Shown in pieces: positions 1 through 9,401 of a DNA stretch of 64,000 bases. Each line of letters starts with the position of its first letter. The stretch's first letter is position 1. Source of the stretch: Streptomyces sp. 2114.4 (GTDB lineage: Bacteria > Actinomycetota > Actinomycetes > Streptomycetales > Streptomycetaceae); the NCBI RefSeq assembly GCF_900187385.1, contig NZ_FYEY01000001.1, positions 3,658,001-3,722,000 on the forward strand. Reading direction: 5' to 3'. The notes below the pieces were generated by a model. The model searched no databases, had not been told where the DNA came from, and worked only from the letters and a program-made list of their open reading frames with translations. Position numbers and translations under genes: made by a program.

Positions 1-1
1 C

Positions 2-322
2 GCCGGCACGACGTATGCACAGGGTGCGAGCGTGCACGCGCGGTCCTCGGTGACCATCGACCTCAACCGCCGGTGCACCGCGTACGACGCCGTGGCGGGC
101 ATCGACGATCTCGGTATGGGGCTGGGGGCGCTGCGCTTCTCCGTTTATGCGGACGGGGTGCGGCTGTGGCGGTCGGCGGTGGTGCACGGCGGGCAGCGGG
201 CGGTGCCGGTGCAGGTCCCGCTGACGGGGCGCAAGACGCTGCGGCTGGTGACCGAGCCAGCCTCTCCCGCGGCCGTGGTGGCGCTGGGGGACTGGGCACA
301 GGCGACGATCAGCTGTCGTTGA
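2..322 (+). CDS. C-terminal part of a secreted NPCBM-type carbohydrate-binding protein (partial)
   Basis: The reading frame is open from the left edge to a TGA at 320-322, so only the last ~106 residues are present. The visible text has the pattern of an NPCBM/NEW2 domain, the beta-sandwich found at the end of many actinobacterial glycosidases: a conserved AQGASVHA start, then IDLN, FSVYADGVRLWRS, and a closing ALGDWAQATISC. In this family the domain binds galactose-type sugars and the protein is normally exported. The catalytic domain lies outside the window, so the enzyme activity cannot be named. No terminator was identified before the next gene, which converges on it from the right. Confidence 0.65.
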   Translation, partial: AGTTYAQGASVHARSSVTIDLNRRCTAYDAVAGIDDLGMGLGALRFSVYADGVRLWRSAVVHGGQRAVPVQVPLTGRKTLRLVTEPASPAAVVALGDWAQATISCR

Positions 323-434
323 GGGGCCACCGGGCCACCCGGCCACCTGGCTACCCCGACCACCTGGTCACCGGACCACCCGGTCACCCGGCGCCGACAA
401 CGCCACGCCTCCCGGCCCCGGCGACGCCCCCGGC

Positions 435-2534
435 TCATCCCAACCGCGCCCGGGGAACGACCCCGCCCGCGACCGCCTTCTGGCGCGGCGCCCCCGCCCC
501 CGTCCAGCACGTCCCCCGCCGCGCCACCAGCCGCCGCAGCCACAGCTCCGTGGAGACCAGCTCGGTCAGCCCGTCCAACGGGAGCGGCGCCCCCTCCGCC
601 GCCGACCGCAGCGCCTTGCGGACCACCCGCGCCTCCACCAGCCCCGCATCGGCCAGCAGCGGTGTGTCGAAGAGCTGCACCAGATCGCCTATGGCGCCGC
701 GCAGCCCGGTGCGTACGGCGGCCGCCTGGGTCAGGTGTGAGGTGGCGCCCCAGCCTGGTGGCAGATCCCGTACGCCGGCCCCGGCCAGTACGGAGCGCAG
801 TACGGCGGCCCGCGCCCCCGGCTGCACCCGCAGGGTGTCCGGCAGCGCGCGGCAGGCGAGCACCACCTGGTTGTCGAGGAAGGGGGCGTGCAGCCGCTGG
901 TTGCGGATCTCGGCGGCCTGCTCGAAGACGCGGTGGTCCGCGGCCTGACGGGCCAGCGCGGCGCGGGCCCGCCGCTCCCCGGGGTGGCCGGGGGCGGACG
1001 AGCGGTGTGCCGCTTCGCTGAGCCGAACCGATACTTCGGCCAGCGCCTCCCCCGTGAGCCAGCGCGCCGCGGGCCCCGGCCCGCACCAGGCGAGCGCGGC
1101 CAGCGAGGCGTCCACGGCCCCGCCGGCCACCGGCTCGTCGGCGAACTGCCGCTCCAGCAGGCGCCGCGCCGTATCGGCGAGGCCGGACGGGTACGGCGTA
1201 CGGGCGAGCCTGCGGGCGGCGCGGTAGACGGTGAAGGGGACGAGGACGGAGTGCGCCGAGGGGCCGTCGGCCTTGGCCAGCGCGGTGACCGGGCGCAGCA
1301 GATGGCGCCGGCGGCGGTCCATGAGCAGGTCGGCGAGGCGGGCCGGGTGCGCGTCGAGGACCTGGCGGGCGCCGTGTCCGACGAAATGGTCCGCGCTGCC
1401 GGCCAGCAGGCGTCGGCGGTGGCGGCTCGCGGTGATGAGGGAGGGGCCCGGCTCGTCCGTGAGCGGGCCCGCGCCGAGGTCCGCATACGGAAGGGCCTCT
1501 TCGCCGGCCGCGACGACGACATGGTGCAGCCGCGGGTTGTCGGCCAGGGTGCGGGCGCGCTCCAACTCGGCGTCGTGGTGGGCCGCTTCGCCCGTGGTGG
1601 CGCGGTCGTTGAAGGTGACGGCCAGGAGGCGTTCACCGTGACCGCCCAGCCTCCCGGGCCGGCCGGGAAGACCGGCGGCCAGGAGGGCGAGGGTTCCGGA
1701 GGCGCTGCCTCCGGAGAGGTCGGCGCCGACGCCGGGGGCCGGTGCCCCGCGCGCCGCGCGCCGCTCGGCGGGCCCCATGCCGGGCACCGGTCCGGGGTCG
1801 AGGCCGTCGCGCCCGTCCGGATCGGGGGCGTGCCGGGGCCCGGCCAGCCGAACGCGGACGGCTTCGACCAGGGCGTCGCGGACGCCTTCCACGGCCTGTT
1901 CCGGGGCGAGTTGGGGTGCGGCGACGGCGAGCGAGACGGTCGGCTCGAAGGAGGTGATGTCGCGGGCGCCGCCGCGCAGCACCAGGGCGTGACCGGGCGG
2001 GATCCGGCGGACGCCTTCGTACGGCGTGCCGGCGCCCAGCGCCTCGGGGATGTCCGGGCAGGCCAGCAGCGCGGCCAGGTGGCCGACGTCGAGGGCGGCC
2101 TCGACGAGGTCGGCAAGCGGGAGGGCGGCGGTGGCGTAGGCGGTGCCGCCGGCCCAGGGGGTGTGGAAGACGGGCCGGGCGCCCGCCAGGTCGCCGGTGA
2201 TGGTGATCCGCCGCCCTACCTGGACGACGGCGGTGTAGCTGCCGGGCCAGGTGGTGAGGTGGCGCAGTGCGCCCCCGCGTGCCGCGAACAGGCCCACCCG
2301 CAGCTGGTCTTCGGTGGCGCCGCAGACGCCGAAGACGGCGAGCCGGGTCTCGGCGTCGGCCTGTACGACGCGGACCTCGTCCGGCCGCCAGTCACCGACC
2401 GCCCAGAGGGGATCGGGGCCGCCCCACAGGAGCTGGGCGCCCACGGGGAGGACCGCGTGGCTCTCCTCACCCGCCGTCGGCCCCGGCCCTGCCGGCCCCG
2501 TGGCGGCACTGCTCCACCCCACCAACCAGCGCAT
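435..2534 (-). CDS. Asparagine-synthase-like protein (lasso-cyclase-like, degenerate active sites)
   Basis: About 699 residues with the two-domain plan of asparagine synthetase B and lasso-peptide macrolactam synthetases: an N-terminal Ntn-type domain (about residues 1-210, with GDLAGARPVFHT and VRRIPPGHALVLR) and a C-terminal ATP-pyrophosphatase-like domain. The N-terminus reads MRWLVGW, so the amidotransferase Cys2 is absent. The pyrophosphatase loop reads LSGGSASGT instead of the usual SGGxDS, so the key Asp is missing as well. The late region EIRNQRLHAPFLDNQVV matches the family motif around the C-terminal active site. Start ATG 2534 was chosen because GGAGG lies 5 nt upstream; an in-frame GTG at 2546 is possible. 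No lasso precursor, leader peptidase or RRE gene is adjacent. Orthologues occur in the same position in other streptomycetes (recalled), which suggests a conserved function that is not known. Confidence 0.75.
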   Translation of the reverse strand: MRWLVGWSSAATGPAGPGPTAGEESHAVLPVGAQLLWGGPDPLWAVGDWRPDEVRVVQADAETRLAVFGVCGATEDQLRVGLFAARGGALRHLTTWPGSYTAVVQVGRRITITGDLAGARPVFHTPWAGGTAYATAALPLADLVEAALDVGHLAALLACPDIPEALGAGTPYEGVRRIPPGHALVLRGGARDITSFEPTVSLAVAAPQLAPEQAVEGVRDALVEAVRVRLAGPRHAPDPDGRDGLDPGPVPGMGPAERRAARGAPAPGVGADLSGGSASGTLALLAAGLPGRPGRLGGHGERLLAVTFNDRATTGEAAHHDAELERARTLADNPRLHHVVVAAGEEALPYADLGAGPLTDEPGPSLITASRHRRRLLAGSADHFVGHGARQVLDAHPARLADLLMDRRRRHLLRPVTALAKADGPSAHSVLVPFTVYRAARRLARTPYPSGLADTARRLLERQFADEPVAGGAVDASLAALAWCGPGPAARWLTGEALAEVSVRLSEAAHRSSAPGHPGERRARAALARQAADHRVFEQAAEIRNQRLHAPFLDNQVVLACRALPDTLRVQPGARAAVLRSVLAGAGVRDLPPGWGATSHLTQAAAVRTGLRGAIGDLVQLFDTPLLADAGLVEARVVRKALRSAAEGAPLPLDGLTELVSTELWLRRLVARRGTCWTGAGAPRQKAVAGGVVPRARLG

Positions 2535-3279
2535 GGCCGCCTCCACCCGATTCCCCGTGCGCCGGGGCCAACGGCCGCCCCGTACAGCGGATTGCCCGGC
2601 TGTCGCCGAGCTGTTGTGGCGACCATGCTGCCATGACAGGGGCGCGCAGGAGGCGTTGGAGCGGGCCTGTATACGGGCGGTTCGCGCGGCGTGCGCCGGT
2701 CGAGGGACCCGTGGGTGGGCCCCGGGGCGTCACGGGCCCCCGCGGACGGGCGCGCGGCCGGGCTCCGCCGCCCCGGCCCCGGGAGGCCCCCCGTGTGGCC
2801 CCCAGGGCGACCCCCGAGCAGGCGGCGGCGTGAAATCATCACCCATCGATTTTCGGCCAAAGTCCGTACCACACAGCCCAGTTGACGTATTCGGGCATGG
2901 CGTCAACCGGTGACACGGCCGGCCGCGACCGGTCGCCGGCCGCTGCGCGCGACGGTCCGGGAGGCGGGCTGCGCCCCCCGGACCGGACCGTCACCCGCGG
3001 GGAATTGAGGTGACGGTATCCCCCAGCCCACTGGATCCAGTGCAGCGGGCCGACCCACGCAGAAGACATGGAAGCGCTCCCCGAAACGGGCGGCCAGCGC
3101 GCACGAACGGGCGCACGGGCACACGTACCCGGAGCACATGCCAATTCCCGCACCCCTGTTTGAACACGAATCTCGCCATCCAAGACACCGGCACTTAACG
3201 GTCGGGATCCGGCGAACTACTCTGGGTGGACGCATGCCCCGGGGTACCGGGGCGGCCGTCGCTGTGTCGAGGGGTGCGC
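2535..3279. other. Intergenic region between divergent genes
   Basis: About 745 bases with no convincing gene on either strand; the open frames here are high-GC shadows. A hairpin with 8-bp arms (GGTCCGGG/CCCGGACC) lies near 2954-2984. A possible promoter for the downstream regulator is TTAACG (3195-3200), a 17-nt gap and TACTCT (3218-3223), in a stretch noticeably richer in A/T than its surroundings. Confidence 0.35.
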
Positions 3280-4728
3280 ATGTCCAGGGATATACGCGGG
3301 CCGAACGAAAAGCTCGGCACTGTTCTCGCCCTCGCGGGTATCAGCAATGCCGGACTGGCACGCCGGGTCAACGACCTCGGTGCGCAGCGCGGACTGACGC
3401 TTCGCTATGACAAGACGTCGGTGGCGCGGTGGGTCTCCAAGGGCATGGTGCCGCAGGGTGCCGCGCCCCATCTGATCGCGTCCGCGATCGGCAGCAAGCT
3501 CGGCCGGCCGGTTCCGCTGCACGAGATCGGGCTGGCCGACGCGGACCCGGCACCCGAGGTGGGCCTCGCATTTCCCCGCGACGTGGGCGCCGCGGTGCGC
3601 TCCGCGACCGAGCTGTACCGTCTCGATCTGGCCGGACGGCGGGCGGGCGGCGGCGGCATCTGGCAGAGCCTGGCCGGATCCTTCGCCGTCAGCGCGTACG
3701 CCACCCCCGCCTCGCGCTGGCTGATATCCCCGGCCGACAGCTCGGTGGCGCGGGAGGCGGCCGAGGCACGGGACAAGGACGCCGCGGCGGCCGGCGACGG
3801 CGGGGTTCCGCAGCACGTCGGCCACAGCGACGTCAGCAAGCTGCGCGAGGCGGCGGAGGACGCACGCCGCTGGGACTCCAAATACGGCGGCGGGGACTGG
3901 CGTTCCTCGATGGTCCCGGAATGCCTCCGGGTGGATGCGGCCCCGTTGCTCCTCGCCTCGTACAGCGACGAAGTGGGCCGTGCGCTCTTCGGGGCGACCT
4001 CCGAACTCACCCGGCTCGCGGGGTGGATGGCCTTCGACACGGGCCAGCAGGAGGCCGCGCAGCGGTACTACATCCAGGCGCTGCGGCTCGCCCGTGCGGC
4101 CGCCGACGTCCCCCTGGGCGGCTACGTCCTCGCCTCGATGTCCCTCCAGGCGACCTACCGGGGCTTCGCCGACGAGGGCGTCGACCTCGCCCAGGCCGCC
4201 CTGGAACGCAACCGCGGCCTGGCCACGGCCCGCACCATGAGCTTCTTCCGCCTGGTCGAGGCGCGGGCGCAGGCCAAGGCCGGTGAGGCGCGCGCCTGCG
4301 AGGTGGCACTGAAGGCCTCCGAGGGCTGGCTGGAGCGCTCCCGCGGCGGCGACCCCGACCCCTCGTGGCTGGACTTCTACTCGTACGAACGCTTCGCCGC
4401 CGACGCCGCCGAGTGCTACCGCGATCTGCGGCTGCCCCGCCAGGTGCGCCGCTTCACCGAGCAGGCGCTGTCCCGGCCCACCGAGGAATTCGTCCGCTCC
4501 CACGGTCTGCGCCTGGTCGTCTCCGCGGTCGCCGAACTGGAGTCCGGCAATCTGGACGCGGCTTGCGCGGCGGGCACCCGCGCGGTCGAGGTGGCCGGAC
4601 GGATCTCCTCCGCCCGCACCACCGAGTACGTCCGCGATCTGTTGCACCGCCTGGAGCCGTACGGCGACGAGCCCCGGGTGGTCGAGCTGCGGGAGCGGGC
4701 GAGGCCGCTGCTGGCGGCACCGGCTTAG
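3280..4728 (+). CDS. NsdA-type sporulation-associated regulator with TPR-like repeats
   Basis: 482 residues. The N-terminus (about 8-60: [19 protein letters not shown], then [13 protein letters not shown]) looks like a divergent helix-turn-helix, and the rest is alpha-helical with TPR-like features ([20 protein letters not shown]). This architecture matches the NsdA family of streptomycete developmental regulators and, from memory, the S. coelicolor sporulation-associated protein SCO4114. Start ATG 3280 follows GAGGGG by 5 nt; a longer in-frame start at 3226 has no better ribosome site. NsdA itself represses sporulation and antibiotic production, but whether this paralogue does so cannot be read from sequence. 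It stands alone, divergent from the asparagine-synthase-like gene. Confidence 0.7.
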   Translation: MSRDIRGPNEKLGTVLALAGISNAGLARRVNDLGAQRGLTLRYDKTSVARWVSKGMVPQGAAPHLIASAIGSKLGRPVPLHEIGLADADPAPEVGLAFPRDVGAAVRSATELYRLDLAGRRAGGGGIWQSLAGSFAVSAYATPASRWLISPADSSVAREAAEARDKDAAAAGDGGVPQHVGHSDVSKLREAAEDARRWDSKYGGGDWRSSMVPECLRVDAAPLLLASYSDEVGRALFGATSELTRLAGWMAFDTGQQEAAQRYYIQALRLARAAADVPLGGYVLASMSLQATYRGFADEGVDLAQAALERNRGLATARTMSFFRLVEARAQAKAGEARACEVALKASEGWLERSRGGDPDPSWLDFYSYERFAADAAECYRDLRLPRQVRRFTEQALSRPTEEFVRSHGLRLVVSAVAELESGNLDAACAAGTRAVEVAGRISSARTTEYVRDLLHRLEPYGDEPRVVELRERARPLLAAPA

Positions 4729-4777
4729 GCGAGGGCCGCAGGGGGCGGGCCGGACGGGGCGGCACGGACGGGGCGTG

Positions 4778-4853
4778 CCGCGCAGGGGCGGACCGCGCAG
4801 GGACGGGCCGCGCAGGGACGGGCCGCGCAGGGACGGGCCGCGCAGGGGCGGAC
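4778..4853. repeat. 15-bp tandem repeat
   Basis: Five consecutive 15-base units built on CCGCGCAGGGACGGG fill most of the gap between the regulator and the oxidase gene. Translation in any frame gives only RDGPR-type low complexity, so this is non-coding tandem DNA and probably variable between strains. Confidence 0.75.
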
Positions 4854-5023
4854 CGGCGGGCGGCTGGGTCCGGACCGGCGGCGGCTGGGGCCGGGCCCCG
4901 TCCCGTCCGATCGGCATTGTCAGTGCCGGGCGTCATGATGGGATACGTCGTCGGACGATGGTGCGGATGAAGCGCAGGTCCGCGGCGACGGGCGAGCCCG
5001 GGTCATGCGGTTGGGGAGGTGCA

Positions 5024-6244
5024 GTGGCGGCGTACGACTGCGATGTGCTGGTGATCGGTGCCGGCATCGTCGGACTCTCTACGGCCTACGCGATCACGCG
5101 TGCCGCGCCCGGCACCCGCGTCGTGGTCCTGGAGAAGGAGCCGGGCCCGGCCCGCCACCAGACCGGGCGCAACAGCGGCGTGATCCACAGTGGCATCTAC
5201 TATCCGCCCGGCTCCCTCAAGGCCCGCTTCGCCCTGCAGGGCTCGGCGGAAATGGTGAAGTTCTGCACCGAGAACGACATCCCGCACGAGGTCACCGGCA
5301 AGCTGATCGTCGCCACGGACCGCAGCGAGCTGCCGCGACTGCACGGCCTGATCCAGCGCGGCCGCGAACATGGCCTGCCGGTGCGCGAACTGGGCCCCGC
5401 CCAGATAGCCGAGTACGAGCCCGAGGTGGACGGCCTGGCCGCCATCCATGTCGGCACGACCGGCGTCTGTGACTTCGCCGCCGTCGCCCGCCGGTTCGCC
5501 CACCTCGCCGAGGACGCCGGCACCCGGATCGTCTACGGCACCGAGGTGACGACCATCGGCCGCCGCCCCGGCCGGGTGGCGGTCCGCGGCGCCGACGGCA
5601 CGGTCCACCGTGCCCGTGCCCTGGTCAACTGCGCCGGCCTGCACTGCGACCGGATCGCCCGGCTGGCCGGCGACGCCCCGGGCATGCGGATCGTCCCGTT
5701 CCGCGGCGAGTACTTCACCCTCGCTCCGGAGCGCGCCTCGCTCGTCCGCGGCCTGGTCTACCCGGTCCCCGACCCGGCCTTCCCGTTCCTCGGCGTGCAT
5801 CTGACCCGCGGCATCGACGGCGCCGTCCACATCGGCCCGAACGCCGTCCCCGCCCTGGCCCGCGAGGGCTACGACTGGCGCACGATCCGCCCCGCCGAGC
5901 TGGCCGGCACTCTCGCCTACCCCGGCTCCTGGCGGATAGCCCGCCGCCACTGGCGCTACGGCGCCGGCGAGCTGCACCGCTCCCTGTCCCGGCCCGCCTT
6001 CGCCGACGCGGTCCGCCGCCTGCTCCCGGCCGCCCGCGAGGAGGACCTGGTGCCGTCGCCGGCCGGCGTCCGCGCCCAGGCCGTCCTCCCCGACGGCACC
6101 CTTGTCGACGATTTCCTGTTCGCCGAATCCCCCGGCATGATCCACGTCCTCAACGCCCCGTCCCCGGCCGCCACGGCCTCGCTCCCCATCGGGCGGGAGG
6201 TGGCACGGCGGGTCATGGGACTGCTGGGGCGAAGCCGCGCATGA
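5024..6244 (+). CDS. lhgO: L-2-hydroxyglutarate oxidase
   Basis: 406-residue FAD-dependent oxidoreductase of the DAO superfamily. The dinucleotide-binding motif is at the very start (VLVIGAGIVGLSTAYAI), followed by the family block HQTGRNSGVIHSGIYYPPGS and the C-terminal GVRAQAV...DFLF and NAPSPAATASLPIG. LhgO enzymes oxidise L-2-hydroxyglutarate to 2-oxoglutarate, repairing a side product of central metabolism and passing electrons to the membrane quinone pool. Start GTG 5024 was chosen because GGGGAGGT precedes it by a few bases and the length then matches the family (about 400). Longer frames upstream run through the tandem repeat. Apparently monocistronic. Confidence 0.85.
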   Translation: MAAYDCDVLVIGAGIVGLSTAYAITRAAPGTRVVVLEKEPGPARHQTGRNSGVIHSGIYYPPGSLKARFALQGSAEMVKFCTENDIPHEVTGKLIVATDRSELPRLHGLIQRGREHGLPVRELGPAQIAEYEPEVDGLAAIHVGTTGVCDFAAVARRFAHLAEDAGTRIVYGTEVTTIGRRPGRVAVRGADGTVHRARALVNCAGLHCDRIARLAGDAPGMRIVPFRGEYFTLAPERASLVRGLVYPVPDPAFPFLGVHLTRGIDGAVHIGPNAVPALAREGYDWRTIRPAELAGTLAYPGSWRIARRHWRYGAGELHRSLSRPAFADAVRRLLPAAREEDLVPSPAGVRAQAVLPDGTLVDDFLFAESPGMIHVLNAPSPAATASLPIGREVARRVMGLLGRSRA

Positions 6245-6301
6245 CAGAGCGGCGCTCGGGCCGCCCTCGTGCACTCGTGAAGCCGCCCGGCCGGCCCCTC
6301 G

Positions 6302-6350
6302 TAAAACGCCTCTCGGCCCCTCCTCCGGTAAGAGGCGGGGCCGAGAGGCG
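6302..6350 (-). terminator. Rho-independent terminator of the PQQ-repeat gene
   Basis: Perfect 14-bp inverted repeat (6307-6320 with 6337-6350, arm CGCCTCTCGGCCCC) with a 16-nt loop. On the minus strand the stem is followed by TTTTAC, so it ends transcription of the minus-strand gene at 6410-8101. It may also stop the convergent lhgO transcript. Confidence 0.75.
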
Positions 6351-6409
6351 GTGGATCCGTGGCGGCGACTCCGTCGTGGAGAGGTCAGCCGGCCGTCGTC
6401 CTGGAGGCG

Positions 6410-8101
6410 TCAGGCGAACGGCACCTGGAAGGCCTGCACGCTCGGCCGGTTGTCGGAGAGCCGCTCGCTCTGGATGAAGAGCATGTTGTCCCTGTCCAGG
6501 GCCAGCGACATATCGCTGGGGGCCGGCAGGTTGTGCTCCTTCTCGTAGAGCGTGCCCTTCACCTTCTCCTTGCCGTCACGCAGGCCGACCGCGACCACCA
6601 GCTCCTTCACGGCGGAGGCGCCGCTGTCGGGCGAATCGGTCACCATGATCACGCCTTGGTTGTTCACACCGGCGATGGCCGCCGAGCCGCGCTTCTTCCA
6701 CAGCAGCTTGCCCGTCTTCATGTCCACCGCCGCAAGCCCGTTGTTGGTGCCGTAACCGGTCACCAGGATCTTCTCGTCCTCATCGACGTAGGTGTTGCGC
6801 GGCTCGAACTTCAGGTCCTTCAGCTCGCCCGAGAGCTGGATGGTGTGGTCCGGCTTGGGTTTCTCCGTATAGGTCTGGATGTAGCGCACGGGATCGGCCG
6901 TGCTGCCGCTCTCCGTCAGCAGCGTCAGGGGCCAGTCCGAGAGGGTCCGCACGATCGCGTGGTCCTCACCCGTGATCGTCGAATGGATGCTGTCGTACTC
7001 CATGTCCTGGAGCATCAGCTGCTTCTTCGGCTTCGCGTCGGAACAGTCGCTGGCCACCGCCAGGTACTGGGGGCTCAGCCCGACCGAATTGGTGCAGTCG
7101 TGACCGCGCGCGGTCAGCTCCCAGACCTTCGCTCCACGGCCGACGGAGAAGCCGGCATAGGTCTGGCCGATCGTGACGGCGACGACCTTGCTGTTCACCA
7201 CGACCCTCGGCTCGTGTTCCGCGCCGTGACCGTCCTGGAGGTTCTTGGACCACAGCGTGCGGCCGGTGTCGGTGTCGACGACGGAGAGGTAGGAGCAGTC
7301 GTCGCCCCCAGCGTCGAAGACCACGGCGCCCACGCCGTCGTCACTGGGCTCCGCGGACATCGCGCAGACCTCGCCCGCACCCTTGGGCGTCTTGACCGTC
7401 CACTTCTTCTTGCCGGTCTTGCGGTTGTAGGCGCGTACGCCCTCGCCGTCGCCGTAGATGACGTCGTCGTTGTTGAACCACATCGAGCGCAGGCCGTTCT
7501 CGTTCTGGCCCTCGCGCTCGGACACCGGCGACGCCGCCTCCCACTTCCGCGGCAGGGCGTTCGCGGGCCGGGGGGCGCCCGGGTCGGCGGAGTCCCCGGA
7601 GAAGAGGAAGTACCCGCCGACCCCGGCAGCCACCAGCAGGACCATCACGATCGTCAGGATGAGCGGTACGGGCACGCCGCTGCGCCGGGGCCCACCCGGT
7701 CCGCCCTGGAACTGGGGCGCCATGGGCCCACCGGGGAACGGTCCCTGACCGGGAACCTGGCCGGGCACCTGGCCCGGCATCGGCCCCTGGTTCTGGGCGT
7801 ACGGCGGGGGTGGCTGCTGGCCCCCCTGCGGCGCGGGGTAACCCTGCGGGGGCGGGCCCTGGGGCTGTCCCATGGGCGGCGGGTACTGCGCGCCTCCGGG
7901 GCCGGGCTGAGCGGGCGGGGCGCCGTACGGGCCGCCAGGCACCTGCCCCGGACCGGCCGGCGGCTGGTCCGGAGGGCCGAACGCTCCCGCGGGCGGCGGG
8001 ACGGCCTGCCCCGGTGCCGGCGGGCCGGCGGGCGGCGCTCCCTGGCCGGGCGGCTGTGGCCCCTGTGGATTCCCGGTGTACCCCTGGCCGCCCTGCGACA
8101 C
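6410..8101 (-). CDS. Membrane-anchored PQQ-like beta-propeller protein with Pro/Gly-rich cytoplasmic tail
   Basis: 563 residues from GTG 8101. Residues about 1-145 are an extreme Pro/Gly/Gln-rich tail; about 147-170 form one transmembrane helix (VPLILTIVMVLLVAAGVGGYFLF); the rest is an extracytoplasmic domain with the W-rich repeats of PQQ-type propellers (GKKKWTVKTP, GRTLWSKNLQDG, AKVWELTARG, GKLLWKKRG). The same plan is common in streptomycetes next to cell-envelope genes, where it is thought to be a scaffold or sensor. No enzymatic residues for true PQQ dehydrogenase activity are evident. The tail resembles the Pro-rich N-termini seen in many actinobacterial signalling membrane proteins. 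Monocistronic, ended by the hairpin at 6302-6350. Confidence 0.8.
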   Translation of the reverse strand: MSQGGQGYTGNPQGPQPPGQGAPPAGPPAPGQAVPPPAGAFGPPDQPPAGPGQVPGGPYGAPPAQPGPGGAQYPPPMGQPQGPPPQGYPAPQGGQQPPPPYAQNQGPMPGQVPGQVPGQGPFPGGPMAPQFQGGPGGPRRSGVPVPLILTIVMVLLVAAGVGGYFLFSGDSADPGAPRPANALPRKWEAASPVSEREGQNENGLRSMWFNNDDVIYGDGEGVRAYNRKTGKKKWTVKTPKGAGEVCAMSAEPSDDGVGAVVFDAGGDDCSYLSVVDTDTGRTLWSKNLQDGHGAEHEPRVVVNSKVVAVTIGQTYAGFSVGRGAKVWELTARGHDCTNSVGLSPQYLAVASDCSDAKPKKQLMLQDMEYDSIHSTITGEDHAIVRTLSDWPLTLLTESGSTADPVRYIQTYTEKPKPDHTIQLSGELKDLKFEPRNTYVDEDEKILVTGYGTNNGLAAVDMKTGKLLWKKRGSAAIAGVNNQGVIMVTDSPDSGASAVKELVVAVGLRDGKEKVKGTLYEKEHNLPAPSDMSLALDRDNMLFIQSERLSDNRPSVQAFQVPFA

Positions 8102-8236
8102 GATGAACCAACCCCCTGATTTGTTTTGCTCACGTCAGCGCCGCATCGTATGCATGCCGCTTCGCACCGCGCCAACCTCCCTTTTCGCGAAGGTTCCGGC
8201 CCGCCACTGCAGCACGCGCCCCGGCACATCGAAGGC

Positions 8237-8290
8237 TCCGGGCGGACTCCGTACGGGCCCCGGGCGGACTCCGTACGGGCCCCGGGCGGT
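8237..8290. repeat. 22-bp direct repeat upstream of trmB
   Basis: Two consecutive copies of a unit beginning GGGCGGACTCCGTACGGG (about 22 bp each) plus a decayed third, within the 260-base divergent gap between the PQQ-repeat gene and trmB. No clear promoter was recognised. Confidence 0.5.
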
Positions 8291-8360
8291 CCCCAGCCGC
8301 CCCCAGGCGGCCCCCGGGCTCCCCTCCCCCCGAACCCGCGCCCCGTAGAATCGACGCACT

Positions 8361-9374
8361 GTGTCCGAGAACCTCACCACCCCCGCCACCCCCGCCGCGG
8401 AAGCAGCCGCTCCGGCAGCCGGCGCCCAGGCCTCCCCCACCCGGGAAGCCGCCCCGCAGCAGACCGACGTACAGCGCACCGGCCCACAGACGGCCGAGGC
8501 ACCCGGAGCCGAGGCACCCGGAGCCGACGCCCACGAGGCCGACGCGCACGGCGCCGACCCACACGGAGCCGACGCCCACGAGGCCAACGCCCAGGACACC
8601 CACACCCTCGGCTCCACCGCCGTCTCGGCCGCCACCCCGCGCCGCGGCGCGCCCATGTTCCCCGATGGGACCGGCCCCGCCGCCGACCCCGCGGGTTCGC
8701 ATCACGAGCGCCGGATCCGCTCCTTCCAGCCGCGCCGAAGCCGCGTGTCGCCCTCCCAGGCGGACGCGCTGCGCCGCCTGTGGCCCACCTGGGGGCTGGA
8801 CATCGACGGCCTCTCCCGTATCGATCTCGACGCCTTCTTCGACGGGCTGCCGGTCGTGCTGGAGATCGGCTTCGGCATGGGCGAGGCCACGGCACAGATG
8901 GCCGCCGCCGACCCGGACACCGGCATCCTCGGCTGCGACGTCCACACCCCCGGGCAGGGCAACCTGCTCGGTCTCGCGGAGCGGAACGGCCTGTCCAACA
9001 TCCGGGTGGCCAACGGCGACGCGATCATCCTGCTGCGCGAGATGCTGGCCCCCGCCTCCCTCGCCGGCCTGCGCGTCTACTTCCCCGACCCCTGGCCGAA
9101 GAAGCGCCACCACAAGCGCCGCCTCGTCCAGCCGGAGTTCATCGCCCTGGCGGTCACCCGGCTCGCGCCCGGTGCCCTCGTCCACTGCGCGACCGACTGG
9201 GAGCCGTACGCCGAGCAGATGCTCGACGTCCTCTCCGCCGAGCCGGCGCTCGAAAACCTCTACCCCGGCTATGCGCCGCGCCCGGACTTCCGCCCGCTCA
9301 CCAAGTTCGAGGGCCAGGGCCTGGACAAGGGGCATGTCGTCCACGACCTCCTCTTCCGCCGCCGCGACACATAG
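8361..9374 (+). CDS. trmB: tRNA (guanine-N7)-methyltransferase
   Basis: 337 residues from GTG 8361. The C-terminal ~220 residues are a complete TrmB: SAM-binding VVLEIGFGMGEATAQMA, NGDAIILL, the signature FPDPWPKKRHHKRRLVQPEF, and ATDWEPYAEQML. The enzyme makes m7G46 in the tRNA variable loop using SAM. The first ~115 residues are an unusual Ala/His/Asp/Glu-rich extension containing near-repeats such as EAPGAEAPGADAHEADAHG, absent from E. coli TrmB and probably disordered. The DNA there is itself a degenerate tandem repeat (about 8500-8590). The gene ends 27 nt before the PrsW-type gene, likely an operon. Confidence 0.9.
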   Translation: MSENLTTPATPAAEAAAPAAGAQASPTREAAPQQTDVQRTGPQTAEAPGAEAPGADAHEADAHGADPHGADAHEANAQDTHTLGSTAVSAATPRRGAPMFPDGTGPAADPAGSHHERRIRSFQPRRSRVSPSQADALRRLWPTWGLDIDGLSRIDLDAFFDGLPVVLEIGFGMGEATAQMAAADPDTGILGCDVHTPGQGNLLGLAERNGLSNIRVANGDAIILLREMLAPASLAGLRVYFPDPWPKKRHHKRRLVQPEFIALAVTRLAPGALVHCATDWEPYAEQMLDVLSAEPALENLYPGYAPRPDFRPLTKFEGQGLDKGHVVHDLLFRRRDT

Positions 9375-9401
9375 GCGGACGCCGCTCGTTAGGGTCGACG
9401 G

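Noticed and set aside
435..2534. Lasso-peptide biosynthetic cluster
   Set aside because: Only a cyclase-like protein is present, without precursor, RRE or peptidase genes nearby, and its active-site residues are missing.
888..2636. 582-codon plus-strand frame opposite the asparagine-synthase-like gene
   Set aside because: Gly/Arg/Val-rich shadow composition, no ribosome site, while the minus strand has family motifs.
4775..5023. N-terminal extension of LhgO
   Set aside because: It would encode RDGPR repeats from a non-coding tandem; the FAD motif begins right after GTG 5024.
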